A stretch of 64,000 nucleotides of DNA from Bettongia penicillata ogilbyi (taxonomy: Eukaryota; Chordata; Mammalia; Diprotodontia; Potoroidae), in assembly GCA_023548195.1 (NCBI GenBank), contig JAJHZJ010000008.1:6286215-6350214 (forward strand), written 5' to 3'. The translations under genes and the position numbers were made by a program. Every line of letters begins with the position of its first letter. The first letter of the stretch is position 1. Positions 51,932-63,429 of the stretch are shown here, one piece after another. The notes beneath the pieces are model-generated. The model was given only the letters and a program-made list of their open reading frames with translations. It was not told where the DNA came from and ran no database searches.

Positions 51932-53689
51932 CTTTAAAGTTTCCAACTGAGGTGAGATTTTGGTGCTTTTCTATCATCTGAGGTCTTCCAGTAAAAAATG
52001 ATATTTAAAATGGGCATTCTTCCTAACTACAAAGTCAAACTCTATGGTTGCTAAATTTCATCATTTGATATTGGAAAAACAATATGATATTAAAGGACTA
52101 CTTGCTTACAGCACCTACCGTCCCTAAATAGGCAAATTGCTTATGGCTTTGTAAGAAGTCCATGGTGGCTGCAATAAAAGGGGACTGTTTTATCTGCCAT
52201 TTCCACATGGCTAATACATTCTGATCCATTTAGCCTTAACAAGATGTGCACTGTCAAAAATTCTGAAGTCTTATAAAGTAATTAAATAGATAGGTGATAG
52301 ACAGAAAAATATTACTCATATACTATTCAAAATATTTGATTGGTAAAGAGGCATACATGTACAAATTATGCAACTCCGTTGACAAAGACTGGGGGAGAGG
52401 GGCAGGAGGGAATCTAGCAAGAGTACCCAAGGCAGCTACTTGGATGAAAGACATTCCACAAGGGAAAAAAAACCAACAAAAACACAAGTCTTCTAGTAAG
52501 TTAATTCAACCATGTGTCCTTTACTGTTACAACAGCACATTAGCCACAAACAATTTCAGTCACAGGAAGTACGCTCAGTTCAGTTACCAGTGCATAATAA
52601 ATATTTGATCCTAATTAGAACTAATGATGGTATTTGAATTCTGAATCTGTAATGCTTTTGTAGGATACTAACTCCCAAATATTTCAAGGCTCTCCTCAGT
52701 TTAATGCAGATCTAGTTGGTAAGGAAGAAAATTTACAATAAAAACCAGATCTTTTCTTTTCCATCAGCAATGGATAATGGAGAACAATGAATATAAATCT
52801 ATAGTTGTTCTCTTTTAAAAGCAGTAATCAAAAATCCCTCCTGTAAATTGCATCATGGTTGTATTGTGTTTTATATAGTAAGAATATATGTGTGTGTGAA
52901 TGAAATTTAAAATCTATTGCATAACACTAATTTTTGGAATGGATTTAATGAAATATGTTTCTTAAAAAGGTTGCTATGGCAGATTTTAACAAACTATGCT
53001 ACATACACAAAAAGAATATGAAGGAACCAGTGTAGAATCCTGCTAAACAGTGGGTCAGGCTATTTTTCAACACTTTATACGACTTTCAGAATACGACTGT
53101 GCAAACAAAAGAATCAAGTAAAAAAGTGATGGTCAACAAGCACTTATCAAGAGTCTTCTGTGTGCTATGTACACACTGTGATAAGAATAGGTGTTGTGAA
53201 AATATGCTCTCAAAGTAAGAAATAGGGAGATACATAAGTGATTTACAATTGAATAATAACTATTTTGGTTAATATTTTGCCTTCAAAGGGAAAGTAACTC
53301 ATCCTTGAAGGCAGAACTATTTGTTCAGCATGCTGTGAAACAAATGTATGCAACAACCTTGAATAGCTTTTATCAAGATTTTAGAATAATACTTTTAAAA
53401 ATAACCACAAAATAACACTGAAATTGCTGTCGACATAGACAATTGTATTATTTATATTAGAAAAGCAAGTTAAAAAATATTTTAACACAATGGTTTTAAA
53501 TTCTGAAAAATTCCTATTCCAACACTTATTTAACTACTGTTTGGTTATGGAGATTGACAGTGAACACCAATCTTCTTAAACGCAGGCTTGAATTTTGAGT
53601 TCAGAGAGTAACTTCATAAGTACAAGATGGGGGAGGCATTATTAGAGAACAACCTCTCATCTTAAAAAAAAAAAAGATGGTGACTAAGA
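51932..53689. other. repeat-poor 1.75 kb
   Basis: Only 53,125-53,180 ('aacaagcacttatcaagagt') is an L2-end scrap. Sequence around 52,490-52,760, with 'atcctaattagaactaatga', may be conserved regulatory DNA, by inference. An open frame of 104 codons at 52,294-52,608 has no domain. Confidence 0.4.
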
Positions 53690-54302
53690 TAAGGGAAAGT
53701 TTAGCAGATGGTGAGCTCAATACATCTCAACATTTCACTATGAAAGTACAAAAGGTTAATTCAATCTTAGGCTGCATTAAAAGGTATAAAATTCAGGTAG
53801 AATATCCAGGACTGGGAAGTGATTGGCTTACTATACCTTGCCTTGGTCATGTGCATTACTGTGCTCAGTTCTGGATGCCATGTTTCAAGGTAGGCCATTG
53901 TTAAAATAGAGAACCCAGATGGGGGCAACCAGGAGGTAAAAGGGCTTGAGATTATGCCATTTGAAGCTGAATTGAAAGAAAAGATGTTTATTCCAGAAGA
54001 AAGATGATGGGACAGGAGAGGCTATGATTGGTTGTCAGTAGTAGAGGAATTAAATTTATTCTTCTTGACCCTAAAAGGTACAACTAGGGATAAGGAGGGT
54101 GAAGATGTTATAGAGAGGAAGATTTTGGAATGAGGTAAGGCTAGATTTTCTAATTAAATGTATACAAGAGTGGGTTACCCCAGCAGTAATGAGTTCCTGC
54201 TTCTAGATACGATCACGACTGAGGGTGTGTAATCACTTATTAAGAAGGTTCCTTCTTCAGATAAGAGTTGGATTAGATGATTTCTTAGGTTCTATTTAAC
54301 TG
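53690..54302 (+). mobile_element. CR1/L3-type LINE, ORF2 end and 3' UTR, sense
   Basis: The most complete CR1/L3 here. One frame reads HVHYCAQFWMPCFKVGH, matching the end of the CR1 RT region (EYCVQFWAP motif). Then 'gggggcaaccaggaggtaaa', 'agggcttgagattatgccat', 'gaaagaaaagatgtttattc', 'gaatgaggtaaggctagatt', 'agcagtaatgagttcctgct', and tail 'gagttggattagatgatttc'. Frameshifted and dead. Confidence 0.88.
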
Positions 54303-54419
54303 CTATTCTGGGAATATAAACTTTTCATTATGTGTATCCTTGAAGAGCATGTGTACCAAATATAACTTTTGAGATGTGAATCTGGTTAGATTCTGCACAC
54401 AGGCATGCTCATATCTTTT

Positions 54420-54545
54420 ATACATGCATACACATATGTATGCATATGGCACATATACACAAACATTTATGCTGGATGTTACTATATATATATATACACA
54501 CACACACGTGTGTATATATATCATTTATAATATATTTTATATATT
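54420..54545. repeat. TA/CA/CATA-rich simple sequence with a palindrome
   Basis: Includes a 14-bp perfect inverted repeat, 54,488-54,501 and 54,508-54,521, where TA(CA)n meets (GT)nTA. Confidence 0.95.
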
Positions 54546-55545
54546 ACTGTAGAGGGCTAGCCCAGAAGTATACGTCCTAGAGCAGAATGGAGAAAACTGA
54601 CTTATTTGTTCCCATATTCCAGTTAAATGTTAAACACATCCGAAAACAATGGAGAGCTGTTGCCAGTTCTGATACCTGAACCACATGCTATCTGTTGATA
54701 ATAATGGCTGCAAAGACTTTGTCTCCAAGCCAGCTAACAACAAATCCTGGAGCAGGGAGTCAGCCCCGTCCACATCAGGCTGAAGGTCTATGAAACTAAC
54801 CTTTCGCTCTCCTCTCTAGATGAGGAGGACATGCTTCCCATGGTGATTCCATTTAGTTTCTAGAAAAAATTTTAGTCAACATCACCAATGGCCTCTAGTC
54901 CTCTTCTTAACATAAAGTGGTAAGATGTTGGTTATTAACGATGCTGAGATTCATCATCCATACCATAGCAGATATATGTTTATTGCCAATGCTTGACTGG
55001 AAGGGCTATGTGAAATGAATGAATATTAGAAGCATGAATCAATGAGAGTAAGTCTTCTTCAGAGGAGCTACAGGTCAGAGGAAAGTACTACTTGATGTTC
55101 AGTCTAAGAATAGGATTGTGGGTAGCAACCACAGTAGATTATTATAACATGCATCCACCCTCAGAAGGCAAATTAAAAAATTTCCGGTAGTAAGAAGTAG
55201 CAGCAGGCTCTGACAGCTGCGATTTGGTCATCAATCAAGTGCTAGACCATACATTAGCTCCTCAGAGTGGGAAGGCTGAAGGTCTCCCACTGGTCTTTTT
55301 AATATTCAGGTCAGTCCAACAAGCTTTATTAAGTACCCTCTCAGGGCAGAATACACAAGTGATGCTGCTCTTAATTAAAAAGAAAAAAGGGAATATTCTT
55401 CCTTTCTACTAGAATATAAGTAAGTGAAATGGATACTAATACATCATTTATTCAAATTCCTGAACACAAAGGGCTCACTTTTAGCGTCCTAATACTTGAA
55501 ATTTCCATTTAGTATGGGGTTACAAATCTTTACAAATAGTGATGG
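54546..55545. other. unassigned 1 kb
   Basis: No repeat apart from an antisense L2 scrap at about 55,318-55,355 ('caagctttattaagtaccct'). A pyrimidine-rich 'ctctcctctctag' near 54,819 is acceptor-like but leads to a short frame. Confidence 0.4.
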
Positions 55546-55640
55546 AAATACACACACATATACATATACGCACACATATATATACACATACATATACACA
55601 TATACATACACACATACATGTATATGTGTGTGTATATGTA
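55546..55640. repeat. CA/TA/CATA simple sequence
   Basis: 'cacacacatatacatatacg', 'acacatatatatacacatac', ending in a complementary 'tatatgtgtgtgtatatg' block that can fold back. Confidence 0.96.
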
Positions 55641-55996
55641 AATCTGGAATAGACCAAGAGGATTGAATGGAGCTGGGTTCAAAGGTAAACAAAGCCAGCT
55701 ACCTCATCACTGGAAGGGTTAAAAAATGACACGGACCAATAGGTGAAAAGTAAGTTGGCTCTGACAATTGTCATTTATTACTTATAATTTCTATGATAGA
55801 AGACTTTCCATGAAAGTCCAGAAGAGAAACCACCATGACCAAATTCATGGTGACTGCAAAAAGATTATTCTGTTTATACTTTCATAGAAGAAAATTCCCT
55901 CTCCTTTAGACCATAAAATATCCCTGGAGTTTAAGTTGGTTTGATAAATAACTATTAAGCACCAACTATTTGTAATTGGTGAAACTGTATTTGAGG
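55641..55996. other. unassigned sequence
   Basis: Nothing recognised. Confidence 0.4.
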
Positions 55997-56098
55997 CAGC
56001 TAGATGACTCAGTGGATGGAGCCCTTGGGCCTGGACATAGGAAGACTTGATCTCACATACTTATTGTATGACTTTAGGCAAGTCATTTAACCTGTGTG
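55997..56098 (+). repeat. SINE 5' half
   Basis: 'gaggcagctagatgactcag', 'tggatggagcccttgggcct', 'ttaggcaagtcatttaacct'. Cut off by the next SINE. Confidence 0.9.
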
Positions 56099-56105
56099 CG
56101 TAGGA

Positions 56106-56302
56106 GGCAGTTAGGTGGCTCAGTGAATACAGTGCTGGGCCTGGAGTTCAAATCCAGCTTCATATACTTACTCTCTGTGTGACCCTGGCCAAGTCATTTA
56201 AGCTTTGTTTGCCTTAATCCACTGGAGAATAAAATAGGAAACCACTCCAGCATCTTTGCCATGAAAGAATTAGATAGCACTGGAGAACTGAAAAGAATAA
56301 AT
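56106..56302 (+). mobile_element. MAR1-type SINE
   Basis: 'aggcagttaggtggctcagt', 'ggcctggagttcaaatccag', 'gtgtgaccctggccaagtca', 'aaaccactccagcatctttg', 'ccatgaaagaattagatagc', 'actgaaaagaataa'. Inserted directly downstream of another SINE head. Confidence 0.92.
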
Positions 56303-56379
56303 ATGTAACTGGGTGAGTGGAGTGCTTGTAATTCACTACAGTTCAAAAAAACCTATTAAGTGCAAAAACTTCCAAGTTA

Positions 56380-56490
56380 CTTTAGAAGAAGGAGGGAAAA
56401 GGGAAGGAGGGAAAAAGGGAGAAATTTAGGGAAGGGAAGTGGAGAGAGGCGGCAGGAGGGAGGAGAGAGGGGAGGAAGAAAAAGAAAGCA
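56380..56490. repeat. polypurine GGGA/AAGG-rich tract
   Basis: Over 100 nt almost wholly A/G on the plus strand, with many GGA and GGG runs. Confidence 0.95.
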
Positions 56491-56539
56491 CATTCTTGAA
56501 ATTGATCTTTTCTGAAATTTCTAAATGGCAATAACCAAA

Positions 56540-56655
56540 TCTAGTATTGTGTAAGCACTTGTAAGCAAAGGTTCTGATTTTTTTGTTTGCCATTGTATCT
56601 TCAGCATCAAGTACTGTGCTTGATATATAGTGAGTATTTTATAAATGTGATTGAA
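56540..56655 (+). repeat. L2-type 3' tail
   Basis: 'ttgccattgtatcttcagca', 'tcaagtactgtgcttgatat', 'atagtgagtattttataaat'. Confidence 0.75.
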
Positions 56656-56879
56656 TTTATAGCAACACTTCTTTTCCCCATCTACCTCCTAAAAAGTGAT
56701 CATTGATTTCCTTTTCCAAAACATTTAGGCATCTAAGTTGTGATTATCAAAGCACTTCCCAAATGTTTTCACTCCTGTCAAGAGTCTCTGCTATTACACG
56801 GTTAATTCTTCAAAAAGGAAGCTAAGTTGCAGTATGTTTACAAAGCTGCAAGAACATTTAGAGAGCCCAGCACCGTTCC
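56656..56879. other. unassigned sequence
   Basis: Nothing recognised. Confidence 0.4.
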
Positions 56880-56971
56880 ATTGTTTTTCCTCATGAAATG
56901 TACTGTATTCACATGCCTCAATTCTATTGTTTTTCCCCATGAATTGTACTATATTCACATGCCTCCACTCT
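56880..56971. repeat. 46-bp tandem duplication, two copies
   Basis: Units at 56,880-56,925 and 56,926-56,971 share 'attgtttttcc', 'catga', 'gtact' and 'tattcacatgcctc', and differ at about five positions. Confidence 0.93.
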
Positions 56972-57064
56972 GAAGTCATGTCTTTAATAGTTAACCTTGA
57001 ACCTTGTTCTTATAGCCCAAAGGTAGGACTGAGCCATAGAAAGTGTAGTATTTCTTCTTGACTC

Positions 57065-57262
57065 ATAAGAGGTATGGTGCAGTGGAAAGAGCACTGGCTA
57101 AAGGAGACCTGCCTTCTCTTCACAGTCTTGTCAACAATTAGCTCTGTGACCTCAGGCAAGTTACATGACCTCCCTGGTTCTACTTTCCCTCATTTAAAAA
57201 ATGAAGGAGGTTGACTAGATATTCTGCCCTTTTTAGCACTAAAGTTCTAGGATTTGATGACC
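57065..57262 (+). mobile_element. THER/MIR-type SINE
   Basis: Head 'gtatggtgcagtggaaagag', 'cactggctaaaggagacctg', 'attagctctgtgacctcagg', 'aaaatgaaggaggttgacta', 'ttttagcactaaagttctag'. Confidence 0.92.
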
Positions 57263-57709
57263 CAATGAAGGTAGAATTAGAGTAATTTATTAAAAATTTC
57301 ACATACTGAATGGATACTGAATCTGGGCAAATGTATGCATGCAATGGTACAAAGACATGCAAAAGCAAGACGAGAAATTATGAAGAGAGAGAAAATCTGC
57401 AGGATGATTTAACCCAGGATGAAGATGATAACATCTTGCAAAATAATTGTGAAGCACTGAACTCTGACATTGGAAAAACCCAGTGCTTTCCTCCATTTCT
57501 CCAACCTGAAATTCTAGCCTTAATGTTACTTTTAGAATCCTAGTATTCTTAAGAAATAAGGCATCTTTTCAGAATACTTAATTTCTACCTAGCCTGGGAT
57601 AAAATCAGATCTCATATGCCAGCAAATTAAATTTGAGGATAATGCAAGACAGAGCTCTAACCTTTAATTTCAATAGTGTGCCCTCTTGATATGCTCACTT
57701 GCTGTTGAA
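57263..57709. other. unassigned sequence
   Basis: A plus frame of 77 codons at 57,310-57,543 is acidic and has no domain I recognise; I do not call it a gene. Confidence 0.4.
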
Positions 57710-57948
57710 CTCCTTCAGTCATTTTCAGTCATGTCCAACTCTTTCTGACCCAGTTGAGGTTTTCTTGGCAGAGATACTGGAATGATTTGCCATTTCCTTC
57801 TCCATCTCATTTTACAAGTGAGAAAACTGAGGTAAACAGGGTAAAGTGATTTGCCTAGGGTCACACAGCTAGTAAATGTCTGAAGCTGGATTTGAACTCA
57901 GGAAGATGAATCTTCCTGACTCCAGGCCCAGCACTCTATCCACTGCTA
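57710..57948 (-). mobile_element. MAR1-type SINE, antisense, full length
   Basis: 'tcagtcatgtccaactcttt', 'gacccagttgaggttttctt', 'ggcagagatactggaatgat', 'ttgccatttccttctccatc', 'gggtcacacagctagtaaat', 'gaactcaggaagatgaatct'. Confidence 0.95.
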
Positions 57949-58551
57949 ATAATTCCATCTTAAGTGAGAAAACAAAGCTTCTGTCAGGGAGGATGGACAA
58001 CATCAAATGAATTACCTATTTTATACAATCGAGGGAACATAATTCCAAAGAGTTTGATATAGGATCCCACTGAAAGAAGCTTACGTGGAAAAGAAAGGCA
58101 AGGCCAGCTCTAGGTTGTAAAACATAGCACAGCCACAAGAGTATAAATTAAGCTGTTCCATTCTCAACTGTTCCAGTATTTCAATACATCTGTTTGCCCT
58201 CCAGAAACATTGAGGAAAGCAAGAACGATACGGTTGAATGGAACAAGATCATGAATGTACGCTGAGACATCACCATGGTAAAAAGCTAAAAATATTGTTG
58301 GAGTTAATGACCCTCTACTCATCCTGAGGCTCATTTTCAGTTGCCCTCCTGCAAAAAGAAAGAGATAAAACTGCTGATACAGTGAAGCTAATAAGCTGAA
58401 ACTGCCCTGGCTTGTGAAGAGATAGGGTGGTGAATAAAATGCACCCTTACATATAGACGCAAATAGCTAAAATTATCATCATAAAGACAGAATCCTGTTT
58501 CAACACAGTTTGAAAGTCTTCAGGTGCACATAATATATAAAGGCATAGGCC
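57949..58551. other. unassigned stretch
   Basis: No repeat or gene recognised. Confidence 0.4.
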
Positions 58552-58625
58552 TAGGGGTGGGGAAGCTGCAGCCTCAAGGCCACATATGACTCTCTAGGTC
58601 CTCAAGTGTGGCCCTTTGAATGCAG
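58552..58625 (+). mobile_element. left half of a foldback hAT-like MITE
   Basis: 'taggggtggggaagctgcag', 'cctcaaggccacatatgact', 'ctctaggtcctcaagtgtgg', 'ccctttgaatgca'. Same family as 51,616-51,804. The right half is absent or too decayed. Confidence 0.8.
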
Positions 58626-59539
58626 ATGAGTTTAATTTTAGTTTTACATTAAATTTCACTTTGGTAAATTGAATTTCAGGTCAAAAGAAGACTAGGATTA
58701 TTGTGTGTATATTGTCAATTGCTTTTAATATCTTTTCTTCCATATGCTGAGAAACCAAGCACATGCCTGGTAGTGCCAATAGTCCAATGTAAAGATAAGA
58801 AATTTCTTGCTGAACTCAGTATAATGGGCAATTTTTAAAAAATTCTGCTAATCCTCCAGATTGCACCCTCCCAAAAACTATTTCAAGGTGGTGTATGACT
58901 TGTCTTAGCAATTCCTGTAAGTCTCTTATTCAAAGTTTGAAGCCTCTTTTCATAATTGAAGCAAATGGTGCCATATTTGGTAACTCAGGAAAGGCAGCGT
59001 TAGATTCTATTTCTGTAAGATATTGACATCTAGGCCAGCACTATGAGATGTGACAATGATCCTTCAAAATGGCAGGATCAAAGGTACCGTCAGATAACAC
59101 ATACACCATCTGAAATCTCAGTTTATGCCTCAGGTGATTTGTTTCCCCCTCCTCTATTTTCAGAGTCCTCCACAAAAGTTTGGCTCTGATGTTTTACTCT
59201 TCTACTTTCATGATTTGGGTTCTTGAGGGCTATGCTAATGGAACAAGAGTTCTGGTTTTAGATACAACCTCAGAAACAGATCATTTATTGATGAAAAAGC
59301 AGTCCAGCTAAGGATGGAGAGGTTAATGGAAGAATGTTTTTATCTTCTCCCTGAGCATTCATTTCTCTATGGCTACTCTAACCATGAACTCTTAATCTAA
59401 TGATCAACCAAGAAAGGCACTACTTGGCCTGATCTACCATATACAGTGACATTTCTCACTATAAATGAAACCAGAAGACAAAGACATTAGAACTAAACAG
59501 GTCATCTCACAGATTCTCCTTGGAGATGTGATTGGAGAA
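58626..59539. other. unassigned stretch
   Basis: No gene or confident repeat. 58,640-58,690 could be a decayed MITE centre. Confidence 0.4.
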
Positions 59540-59723
59540 GATCATAGGATTACAGACTTCAGAAGTAGAGGGAGCCTTAGACATGATCTCGTCCAACCAC
59601 TTCATTTTATCAATAGGGAAAATAAATCCCAGAATAGTGAACCAATTTATCCAATGTCACAAGATGGAAAATGGCTAAGTCAGGATTTGAGCCCAGGGGC
59701 TTTGACTCCAAAACCAGTTATCA
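59540..59723 (-). repeat. MIR-type SINE, antisense
   Basis: 'catgatctcgtccaaccact', 'tcattttatcaatagggaaa', 'atccaatgtcacaagatgga', 'caggatttgagcccaggggc'. Confidence 0.85.
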
Positions 59724-59999
59724 GTTAGCAGAGCTAGTTTCATTATGGGACAAAAGACAACAAGAAATCTCATTTTATGGGATGTTAGATGGTCTAATCT
59801 TACAATATTCATGAGAAATATAAAACAAAAAGCTCTCAGAAGTAATATTGGCTTGCAGAAGATGAAGAAATGGAGAGAATTTATGACAAGCTGAACAGCT
59901 ATCCCCAAACTAGATCAAGACATGACTTGATACTTGGTGACTTCAGTGCAAATGGAAGGATGGACAAAAATATGATTCCAGTATAGGAAACAAGAGAAC

Positions 60000-60552
60000 A
60001 ATGGCTCATAGGTCCTTATCACCTTCAGGATCAAATGTAAAAATCTCTGGTTAGCATTCAAAACCCCTCATAGACTGATCCCACCACGGAATACAGCACC
60101 AGTGGATACTTACCTTTCCAACATTCTCTTTCATATCGCCTCTCTCCCTCCAACTTCTGTGATCCAGAGATATAGATCTCCTGTGCTAGCCCTTGAACAT
60201 CATAATTTCTCACCTCTGGGTATTTTTATGGTCTTTCCTCCATGCCTGGAATGCTCTTCCTCCTTTTCTCTGCCTTCTTTCTGCCTTTCTTTAAGTCATG
60301 GCCAAAATCCAACTTTCTAAGTAAGCCTTTCTCAGTCTCTCTTAATCCTAGAATCTCCCTCTGTTGATTATCTCTGCTTTACCTCATACATAACTTGTTT
60401 GTACATAACTGCCTGGACATTGTCTCTCTCATTACATTGCCTGCTCCTAGAGGTAGGGTCTAGGTTTTGTTTTTCTTTGTATCCCAGTGTTTAATCAAAT
60501 AAGTAGTGCCTGACAGAAATGTGGGTGCTTAATAAATGCTTAATGACTGACC
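60000..60552 (+). mobile_element. LINE-2 3' end
   Basis: 'ttcaggatcaaatgtaaaaa', 'aaaacccctcatagactgat', 'ctccatgcctggaatgctct', 'taagtcatggccaaaatcca', 'acataacttgtttgtacata', 'cctgctcctagaggtagggt', 'gtgcttaataaatgcttaat'. One of the best preserved L2 ends here. The 270 bp before it are unassigned. Confidence 0.93.
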
Positions 60553-60789
60553 AACATTAGAGATTACACACATACTTTATGCCTATATCTCATTAATCAA
60601 GAAGAAACTTGGAAAATACATGAACTCAAATGACATACACAAAAATCTGGTAAGTGTGAGAGTCAGGGGCTTCCTGACTCTTAAACAACCATCCTTTTAA
60701 TGGAATCATAATGTCTTCATCAAGGACAAAAATAACACATTTCCTCCACTGCAGTCCAACTCTAATGACTCATTGTGGTGAGGAGATGA

Positions 60790-60880
60790 CCCTGGATTAA
60801 CCTCTGCGTTTCAGATTTTTTATCTGTAAAATTAGGTTGATGGCCTCTTAGGGCCCATCCAGCTCCAAATCTATGATCCT
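60790..60880 (+). repeat. THER/MIR-type SINE tail
   Basis: 'gattttttatctgtaaaatt', 'aggttgatggcctcttaggg', 'cccatccagctccaaatcta'. Confidence 0.85.
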
Positions 60881-61264
60881 AGAAGTCTATGGTCCTGTGC
60901 TTCTCAATGTGGGATAAAAACCCAGGAAAATTCTAACATGATATGGAAAAACTTCCAGGTTTGGGTTTGATGATGGATTTCTGAGGACTGCCTTGGGCAA
61001 ATTCAGGGCAATTCCTTCCCAGAAAATTACCAATAGGTATCGATATATATGTGTACACGTGTGTGTACATTTGTGTGGGGGTAGGTAAGGATTACAGCAA
61101 CCTATTAAACAACTAAGTCTTTATCAATGAAAGACATACTGACACTGAGGAAATAACAGATAATATGAAATTATTGACTAAAACATATTTCTTTGATGAT
61201 TGACAGTTCACAAAGTGTTCTTTCCACATACAAATATTATAAAGTAGACATGCACACTCTCTCA
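60881..61264. other. unassigned sequence
   Basis: Includes a TG-rich patch at about 61,045-61,085. No gene seen. Confidence 0.4.
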
Positions 61265-61530
61265 AATTCACAACCATCTTCCAAGACCCAAGTCAAAGAC
61301 AATCTCCCTCAACAACTTTCCTAACCACTCTAACTCGTTCTTTCCAATATAAACAGACTGTGTTACGTCACCTGTATTATTCAGTGGGCACTCATTTCTT
61401 TCCTTATGCTATTATCTCCTGCATTGCTCCATGATGGCAGGGCCCTATGTCTTATAAGGAGATGTATTTCACATCAGGCTCAACACATAATTCGTGCTCA
61501 ATAAATTAAGATGTTCACTGATTGACTATT
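61265..61530 (+). repeat. L2-type 3' end
   Basis: 'agacccaagtcaaagacaat', 'attgctccatgatggcaggg', 'ccctatgtcttataaggaga', 'cgtgctcaataaattaagat'. It carries TTACGTCA (CRE-like) at 61,363-61,370. Confidence 0.78.
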
Positions 61531-61569
61531 AACTACACTTCTCCTTCACTTGATTATGAGGGTCACATT

Positions 61570-62320
61570 CTTGTTACTATTGCTAACGTGTGGTGATGTT
61601 GTGAACTGATCCAACCATTCTGAGGGCAATCTGGAGTTATTTCATCCAACAATATCACCATATCCCCAAGAGATCATAAAAAAAGGAAAAGGACCCACAT
61701 GTACAAAAATGTCTATAGCTACTCTTTCTGTGGTGGCAAAGAATTGGAAATTAATGGGATGCCCATCAACTGGGGAATGACTGAACAAGTTGTGGTATAT
61801 GAATGTAATGGAATACTATTGTGCTATGAGAAATGACGAGGATGTGGATTTCAGAAAAACCTGGAGAGACTTACATAAACTGATGCTGAGTGAAGTGAGC
61901 AGAACCAGCAGAACATTGTACACAGTAACAGCAACATTGTAATGATCAGCTATGATAGATGTAGCTCTTCTCAGCAATACAGTGATCCAAAACAATTGCA
62001 AAAGACTCACAATAGAAAATACTATCCACATCCAGAGAGAAAACTAAGGAATCTGAATGCAGATCGATGCATACTATTTCCACGTTTTCTTTCTTTTCTT
62101 TTTTGTCTTTTCTTTCTTGTGGATGACTAATGTGGAAATGTTTAACATGCTTGTATGTGTATAACCTATATCAGACAGCTTGCTTTCTTAGGGAGGGCGG
62201 CAGAAGGAAGGGAGGGAGGGAAAAAAGGAGGGAGGAAGAAAAATTTGGAATTAAAAAATCTTATAAAAATGAATGTTGAAAACTTTCTTTACATGTAATT
62301 GGAAAAAAACTATTAAGTAC
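61570..62320 (+). mobile_element. LINE-1 3' end: ORF2 C-terminus and 3' UTR
   Basis: One frame reads EWLNKLWYMNVMEYY-like residues ('ctgaacaagttgtggtatat', 'gaatgtaatggaatactatt'), matching the conserved end of L1 ORF2 (WYIHTMEYY region). Then 'tgatgctgagtgaagtgagc', 'gtacacagtaacagcaacat', 'catccacatccagagagaaa', a G-rich polypurine tract at 62,191-62,243, and the end 'acatgtaattggaaaaaaac'. 5' truncated, with stops; homologous to 19,655-20,290. Confidence 0.9.
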
Positions 62321-62454
62321 ATAAAAATATTAACATGGAAATGTTCCCCACATACTTTTTTTTTTGGTCCCAACATGGTACTTCATTAACATATGGAAAC
62401 TTTAGTGAGGAAAAACCTTCTACCTTTTGACAACTGATCTATAATTTATACCCT

Positions 62455-62560
62455 TGAGATCTGCTTGGGGTACTGAGAAATTAAGTAACTTGATTATAAT
62501 CACATGAGAGAATGACTTAAACCCCAGGTCTTTCTGGTTCCAAGGTCATCTCTCTAACTA
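62455..62560 (-). repeat. MIR-type SINE, antisense, degenerate
   Basis: 'gagaaattaagtaacttgat', 'accccaggtctttctggttc', 'caaggtcatctctctaac'. Confidence 0.6.
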
Positions 62561-63231
62561 TTCTGCAATATTCCATAGTCATAGATGTAGTGAAAATGTT
62601 ATTGAATTACAGGAGGAGGAATCATGTGAAATATGAACAAAAACAAAATAACTGTATCTGTTGTGGAATACAACAGCATTTGATAGATCCATGGAAGAGA
62701 AAGGGAGCAGTAGGGGCTGAACTGCTGCCTTCAATTAGTTTGCAAACCTACTTGGGAAGAAAATGTGTGATTTAATACTCTTCATCTTTAGTTGGTGAAG
62801 ATATTGTTTTGAACTGCCTAAAGTGCTTAAAAAAACCAAAACAAACAGAAATCCCAAACACGCTACTGTCTCTACATTAAAAATACAAGGATATGAATCA
62901 GAGGCCACTGAAGACAGGAAAGAACTCTCATCAGGCTTATGTTTACTAAGCTGTGGCTGCAGCTGTGTTAGAATACTGTCAGTGGCTTAGGACTTTGCCC
63001 AGCTGACATCAGGGGCATCTCCAAAGCAGAGGAGTCTTGGACTTGAGTGCAGGCATGCCACTAGATGCAAATAGACCTCCACTTGGCTCAGCTGGGGCTA
63101 CACCCACCAATAAGCAATTGCCAGTGGCTTTGGCAAGGGCTTAGGCACGAAAAGGCCTAGAAGCAGCTTTGCAGGTGGTGTAGCTGGACCACTGCCCTGT
63201 CTGGAAGCAATTAGGCTTCCTATTTGCCAAC
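62561..63231. other. unassigned stretch
   Basis: The latter part (62,940-63,230) is less AT-rich than its surroundings and free of recognised repeats. No gene supported. Confidence 0.4.
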
Positions 63232-63400
63232 CAGCACTGGAAAGAGCAGAGTTCAAATCCTGCTTCTTTCAGTAGTACCTGTACCATTTTGGGTAAGTCA
63301 CCTGACCTATCAAGACCTCCTTTTCTCATCTTCAAAATGATGGGGGTTGGGATAGATGCCCTCTGAGGTCCCTTCCAATTCTAGATCTAGGACCCCAAGA
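63232..63400 (+). mobile_element. THER/MIR-type SINE
   Basis: 'cactggaaagagcagagttc', 'aaatcctgcttctttcagta', 'cttcaaaatgatgggggttg', 'ccctctgaggtcccttccaa', 'ttctagatctaggacc'. Confidence 0.9.
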
Positions 63401-63429
63401 TCTGATTTGTCTTTTTGAAGCATGCCAGG

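Noticed and set aside
54800..54880. 'ctctcctctctag' directly followed by ATG
   Set aside because: The frame ends within about 15 codons and shows no signal or donor.
57310..57543. Acidic 77-codon open frame
   Set aside because: No family resemblance and no expression signal; composition alone does not support coding.
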